From contig URSZ01000097.1 in assembly GCA_900550635.1 (NCBI GenBank), positions 1 to 9,354 on the forward strand: a stretch of DNA of 9,354 nt, given 5' to 3'. Positions 6,640 to 9,354 of the stretch are shown here, one piece after another (the stretch's first letter is position 1; the number at the start of each line of letters is the position of its first letter). Both the position numbers and the translations under genes were made by a program. The DNA is from an uncultured Prevotella sp. GTDB taxonomy: Bacteria > Bacteroidota > Bacteroidia > Bacteroidales > Bacteroidaceae. The notes beneath the pieces were generated by a model. The model did not search any database. It was not told the DNA's origin and saw only the letters and a list, made by a program, of their open reading frames with translations.

Positions 6640-8001
6640 TTACACCATGGGCAGCTGCGTGCCGTTTATCTTGCGGTACATGTCGAGCGAGAACACGTCG
6701 GTCATTCCCGACACAAAGTCGATTACCGCCATTATTCGCCCGTACAGCGTTGGAGCGTTAATCTGATACTGCGACGATACCCGGCTCAGCAGCAACTCGC
6801 TATACTTCTTTTCAGGCGACAGTACTGCCTCGACCATCAGCCCCAGCAAGGTATATATTATATGATAGCCGGCCAGCTCGATGTCGAGCACATCCTTGCT
6901 GCTGTAAACGCGGCTTACCGCCACGCGGGAGCACTCCTTGTACGCCCGTGCCGGCACTTCGGCTATATGGTCTATCAGGCTGCCCTTGAACTGTCCTGCC
7001 AGTATGGCCTCCTCGTTCTCGAGGAAAACGCGCACGCATTCATGCTCCAGGCAGTTTATCACACACGAGCGGAAATACACGATTTTCTCGTTTTCATCGG
7101 TAACGTATGAGTAAGCGTTCTTCACATTCTCACGCTGTTCGCCCTCGAAAAAGCCGAGCAGCAGGTCGCGCGTCTCGTCGAAAGTGAGCAGCCGCAGCTT
7201 GTATGCGTCCTCTATGTCCATTATCTCGTAGCAGATGTCGTCGGCCGCCTCCACGAGGTACGCCAACGGGTGACGCACGTATTTTATAAGCCCGTCGCGG
7301 TTTTCCAAACAAAAAAGCCCCATTTCATCGGCGATTTTTTTGTATGCGTCGCGTTCCGATTCAAAAAAGCCGAACTTGTTTTTGGTAGAAAAGCTCGATG
7401 AAAACGGATATTTCACTATTGCCGCCAGCGTAGGGTAAGTCATGACGAAGCCTCCGCGCCTGCGACCGTGAAACTGGTGAGTGAGTATGCGGAAAGCATT
7501 GGCGTTACCGTCAAACCGCGTTATGTCGTTCCACTGCGACGGCGTAAGCCGCTCGCCCGTTGCCGGAACCACGTAATCCTGCAGGCGCCTGCCCTCTCCC
7601 TCGGAAAAGAAACTGGATATAGCCTTCTCGCCGGCATGGCCGAAAGGCGGATTGCCCAAATCATGCGCCAGGCATGCGGCCGACACGATAGCCCCCAGCG
7701 ACGTGGCAAAGCTCGCGTCGAGTTCGGGGTGACGCTTCATGAGCACCTGCCCTGTGTCGATACCCAGCGAACGCCCCACGCTCGACACCTCAAGGCTGTG
7801 TGTAAGGCGGTTGTGCACAAACACACTCCCCGGCAGGGGGAACACCTGCGTCTTGTTCTGCATGCGGCGGAACGGGGCCGAGAAAATCAGGCGGTCGTAA
7901 TCGCGCTGAAACTGCGTCCTGTCCTCCTTTACCGTATCGTAGCGTTCCTCGAGGCCGTAGCGTTTGTTGGTGATAAGTCTGTTCCAGTTCATCAAGTCCA
8001 T
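6640..8001 (-). CDS. dgt: dGTPase-family deoxynucleoside triphosphohydrolase (HD domain)
   Basis: Hydrolyses a dNTP to the deoxynucleoside and tripolyphosphate, helping to set the dNTP pool. It has 453 residues from the ATG at 8001. Early conserved blocks are FQRDYDRLIFSAPFRRMQNKT (31-51 region) and FVHNRLTHSLEVS. The HD metal site is His68 (RLTHS), His113-Asp114 (CLAHDLGNPPFGHAGE) and an aspartate of EAADDICYEIMD (about 254). The substrate segment DGNANAFRIL (164-173) is also present. The frame stays open to an ATG at 8112, but those 37 extra residues do not resemble the family and would start upstream of the candidate promoter. An ATG at 7992 (MNWNRL) is an equally good start by family resemblance. 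Substrate preference among dNTPs cannot be read from sequence. It converges on the isomerase gene and diverges from dut. Confidence 0.95.
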   Translation of the reverse strand: MDLMNWNRLITNKRYGLEERYDTVKEDRTQFQRDYDRLIFSAPFRRMQNKTQVFPLPGSVFVHNRLTHSLEVSSVGRSLGIDTGQVLMKRHPELDASFATSLGAIVSAACLAHDLGNPPFGHAGEKAISSFFSEGEGRRLQDYVVPATGERLTPSQWNDITRFDGNANAFRILTHQFHGRRRGGFVMTYPTLAAIVKYPFSSSFSTKNKFGFFESERDAYKKIADEMGLFCLENRDGLIKYVRHPLAYLVEAADDICYEIMDIEDAYKLRLLTFDETRDLLLGFFEGEQRENVKNAYSYVTDENEKIVYFRSCVINCLEHECVRVFLENEEAILAGQFKGSLIDHIAEVPARAYKECSRVAVSRVYSSKDVLDIELAGYHIIYTLLGLMVEAVLSPEKKYSELLLSRVSSQYQINAPTLYGRIMAVIDFVSGMTDVFSLDMYRKINGTQLPMV

Positions 8002-8081
8002 GGTAGCACATTTTTCGGTGTTCCCGTGCCTGCCGTGCCCGGACGGTACGATTGCGGGGCGGAAACGTGTTTTTTGTATCA

Positions 8082-8113
8082 CAAAATTAAGCCAAAAATA
8101 ACAACCGCACAAG
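8082..8113 (-). promoter_or_regulatory. Candidate Bacteroidetes-type promoter for dgt
   Basis: On the minus strand a -7 element TAATTTTG (8089-8082) fits TAnnTTTG at every fixed position. A -33 element CTTG (8113-8110; consensus TTTG) lies 20 bp upstream. Transcription would begin near 8075, giving a leader of about 75 nt to the ATG at 8001. This supports the short dgt start over the upstream ATG at 8112. Confidence 0.6.
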
Positions 8114-8534
8114 CAATCGCTTCAAAAGCAGGTACTCCGGCGGCCGGAACAGGTAAATAGAGCGGCCGGCCGGGCACGAGATGCGTCTGCTCCCGGAAAG
8201 TGCAGAATTTGTCTGCAAAATACGGCATTTTCGGCCGGGAAAAATGAAAACTGATTTTCAGTGCGTTTACCCCACATGGGAGCAAGGAAAAAATTAGTGG
8301 CTCGGATTTCGAAATCCGAGCCACTAATTTTAAAAAGCAAGCCACTAATTTTCCGCCCTTGAAAACCCGCTTGCAAACCTGCGCAAAAACGAGCACGCAT
8401 CAGGATACGTTAACGCTGCTACCCGCCACCTGCGCACAGCCAACCGGCACATGCGTTATGCCGCACATCCGGCGCATACGGGCATAATTATAACATTTCA
8501 ACATTCGGGCAACATACATTAACACGAAATTGCG
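8114..8534. other. Divergent intergenic DNA between dgt and dut promoters
   Basis: I see no credible gene here. A 38-codon frame from 8181 runs into the palindrome and stops inside it, and minus-strand frames run through the palindrome; none has a recognisable motif. The stretch holds the 42-bp palindrome (8290-8331) and its half copy. There is also a weak inverted repeat near dut, TTATGCC (8456-8462) with GGCATAA (8481-8487), 18 nt apart. Both flanking genes point outwards, so no transcript needs to end here. Confidence 0.7.
8290..8352. repeat. Perfect 42-bp palindrome plus a third half-arm copy
   Basis: Bases 8290-8331 read identically on both strands, with the centre between 8310 and 8311 (GGATTTC|GAAATCC) and arms beginning AAAATTAGTGGCTCGG. 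The last 13 nt of the right arm, AGCCACTAATTTT (8319-8331), occur again at 8340-8352, a direct repeat with a 21-bp period. The element is about 180 bp behind the dgt -7 element and about 200 bp from the dut one. A terminator role is unlikely because no gene ends here. It could be a REP- or MITE-like remnant or a protein-binding site. Confidence 0.9.
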
Positions 8535-8542
8535 TAACTTTG
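8535..8542 (+). promoter_or_regulatory. Candidate -7 element for dut
   Basis: TAACTTTG matches the Bacteroidetes -7 consensus TAnnTTTG at all fixed positions and lies 16 nt before the first dut ATG. I found no TTTG at the expected -33 position (about 8511-8515), so the promoter is half-supported. Transcription from it would give a leader of only about 10-20 nt. Confidence 0.5.
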
Positions 8543-8558
8543 TAAGTTAAAAGTAAGA

Positions 8559-9005
8559 ATGTTCATGAACATGAAAGTAAAAGTAATAAACCGCTCCCAC
8601 CACCCGCTGCCCGAGTACGCCACGACGGCAAGCGCAGGGCTGGACCTGCGCGCCAACCTCGACAGCCCCGTAACGCTCCAACCGCTCGAGCGGAAACTCA
8701 TACCCACAGGACTTTACATCGCACTGCCCGAAGGTTGCGAGGCACAGATACGCCCACGTTCCGGCCTGGCGCTGAAACACGGCATAAGCCTGCTCAACAC
8801 ACCGGGCACAATCGATGCCGACTACCGCGGCGAGATAGGCGTAATACTCGTAAACATCTCGAACGAACCTTTCGAGGTGCGCGACGGCGAACGCATAGCA
8901 CAAATGGTGATAGCCCGCTACGAACAAGTGGAATGGGAACCGGCCGAATCGCTCGACGCCACCGAACGCGGCGCAGGAGGCTTCGGGCACACCGGACGCA
9001 AATAG
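8559..9005 (+). CDS. dut: Deoxyuridine 5'-triphosphate nucleotidohydrolase (dUTPase)
   Basis: Homotrimeric enzyme that splits dUTP to dUMP and pyrophosphate, keeping uracil out of DNA and feeding thymidylate synthesis. All five trimeric dUTPase motifs are present, numbering from 8559: ASAGLDLRA (24-32), RPRSGLA (65-71), NTPGTIDADYRGEIG (80-94, with catalytic Asp86 and uracil-contacting Tyr89), GERIAQMV (110-117) and the C-terminal arm RGAGGFGHTG (137-146). It has 148 residues. Three in-frame ATGs (8559, 8565, 8571) compete. The third gives MKVKVINRS and 144 residues, closest to the usual Bacteroides start; the first has the more A-rich leader. The choice changes only four residues and no motif. 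The TPR gene begins 23 nt after its stop, probably in the same operon. Confidence 0.96.
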   Translation: MFMNMKVKVINRSHHPLPEYATTASAGLDLRANLDSPVTLQPLERKLIPTGLYIALPEGCEAQIRPRSGLALKHGISLLNTPGTIDADYRGEIGVILVNISNEPFEVRDGERIAQMVIARYEQVEWEPAESLDATERGAGGFGHTGRK

Positions 9006-9028
9006 CACAAACTGCATTTAAAACTTCG

Positions 9029-9354
9029 ATGAAACCGCGTTTTTTAAAAAATCTACTGTTAATACCCCTCTTTGCGGCATTCATGCCGGCATTATATGCC
9101 ACGGCTGCCACAACAGACACCGGAAGCCGCAAGGTAAAACCGACGGCAAAAAACGCAACGCACATAAGCGACGAACAACAACGCCGCTTCAACACGTTTT
9201 ACCTCGAAGCAGTGGTGCAGCGCGAAAAAGGCAACGCCGACGCCGCTTACGACCTTCTGCGGCATGCACTCGAGATAATTCCAAACGCACCCGAAGCTCT
9301 CTACGACATGGCGCGGCTCAGGCTTATGTATAACGTGGACGACACTACAACCAC
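9029..9354 (+). CDS. Secreted tetratricopeptide-repeat protein, 5' part
   Basis: The frame is open from the ATG at 9029 to the window edge (108 complete codons), so the 3' end is missing. The first residues are MKPRFLKN followed by a hydrophobic stretch (about 9-23) and small residues (LYATAA), a signal peptide cut near residues 24-27. No lipobox cysteine is seen. A polar linker follows (28-52). One TPR unit fits at about 54-87: Ala61, Ala73, Ala80 and Pro85 sit at consensus positions 8, 20, 27 and 32, within ADAAYDLLRHALEIIPNAPE. A second unit seems to start at about 88. TPR proteins serve as protein-protein scaffolds. From memory, Bacteroidales often carry a TPR protein just after dut, so the pairing looks normal. 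Its exact role is unknown. Confidence 0.85.
   Translation, partial: MKPRFLKNLLLIPLFAAFMPALYATAATTDTGSRKVKPTAKNATHISDEQQRRFNTFYLEAVVQREKGNADAAYDLLRHALEIIPNAPEALYDMARLRLMYNVDDTTT

Noticed and set aside
8112..8112. Upstream ATG start for dgt giving 490 residues
   Set aside because: The extra 37 residues lack family resemblance and the codon lies upstream of the candidate -7 element at 8082-8089.
7468..8160. 230-codon open frame on the plus strand
   Set aside because: It lies antisense to dgt, whose HD motifs are unmistakable, and shows no motif of its own. It is a by-product of GC-rich codon structure.
8079..8400. Overlapping minus-strand frames of 92 and 105 codons, and a 38-codon plus-strand frame at 8181-8297
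   Set aside because: All pass into the 42-bp palindrome, overlap the dgt promoter region or stop in the repeat, and show no recognisable domain.
8456..8487. Inverted repeat TTATGCC/GGCATAA upstream of dut
   Set aside because: It is only 7 bp with an 18-nt gap and not at a fixed distance from a complete promoter; such a repeat can occur by chance.

Overview
The window looks like a piece of chromosome from a member of the Bacteroidales. This rests on gene content (an arginine decarboxylase, acyl-glutamate kinase and shikimate kinase block behind topA; a dUTPase followed by a secreted TPR protein), on promoter-like sites of the Bacteroidetes type (TAnnTTTG) and on the absence of clear Shine-Dalgarno sequences. 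The coding DNA is fairly GC-rich yet uses AUA heavily for isoleucine, which might fit a Muribaculaceae- or Barnesiella-like lineage; that finer placement is a guess. No mobile element gene, tRNA, rRNA or CRISPR array is visible.

Layout, left to right. Positions 1-2098 (+) hold the 3' part of topA. A 139-bp gap follows, carrying three palindromes whose centres are exactly 21 bp apart. Positions 2238-5451 (+) are a tight aroK-speA-argB block in which each start codon overlaps the previous stop codon as ATGA. A secreted cyclophilin-type peptidyl-prolyl isomerase (5508-6212, +) follows and ends at a strong intrinsic terminator. The convergent gap 6213-6639 holds that terminator, a second copy of the palindrome array (middle unit decayed) and a likely terminator for the opposing gene. 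Positions 6640-8001 (-) encode a dGTPase-family dNTP triphosphohydrolase. A 557-bp divergent gap (8002-8558) carries candidate promoters for dgt and dut and, between them, a perfect 42-bp palindrome. Positions 8559-9005 (+) encode dUTPase, and 9029 to the window end is the 5' part of a signal-peptide-bearing TPR protein.

Functionally, the genes are housekeeping. They cover DNA topology, a chorismate-pathway kinase, arginine synthesis (argB) beside arginine use (speA, to agmatine), protein folding outside the cytoplasm, and two dNTP-pool enzymes (dgt, dut) transcribed away from each other. I found no undescribed protein system. The unexplained signal is in the non-coding DNA: two homologous 21-bp-phased arrays of a TATGTCnGACATA palindrome, and the separate 42-bp palindrome between dgt and dut.
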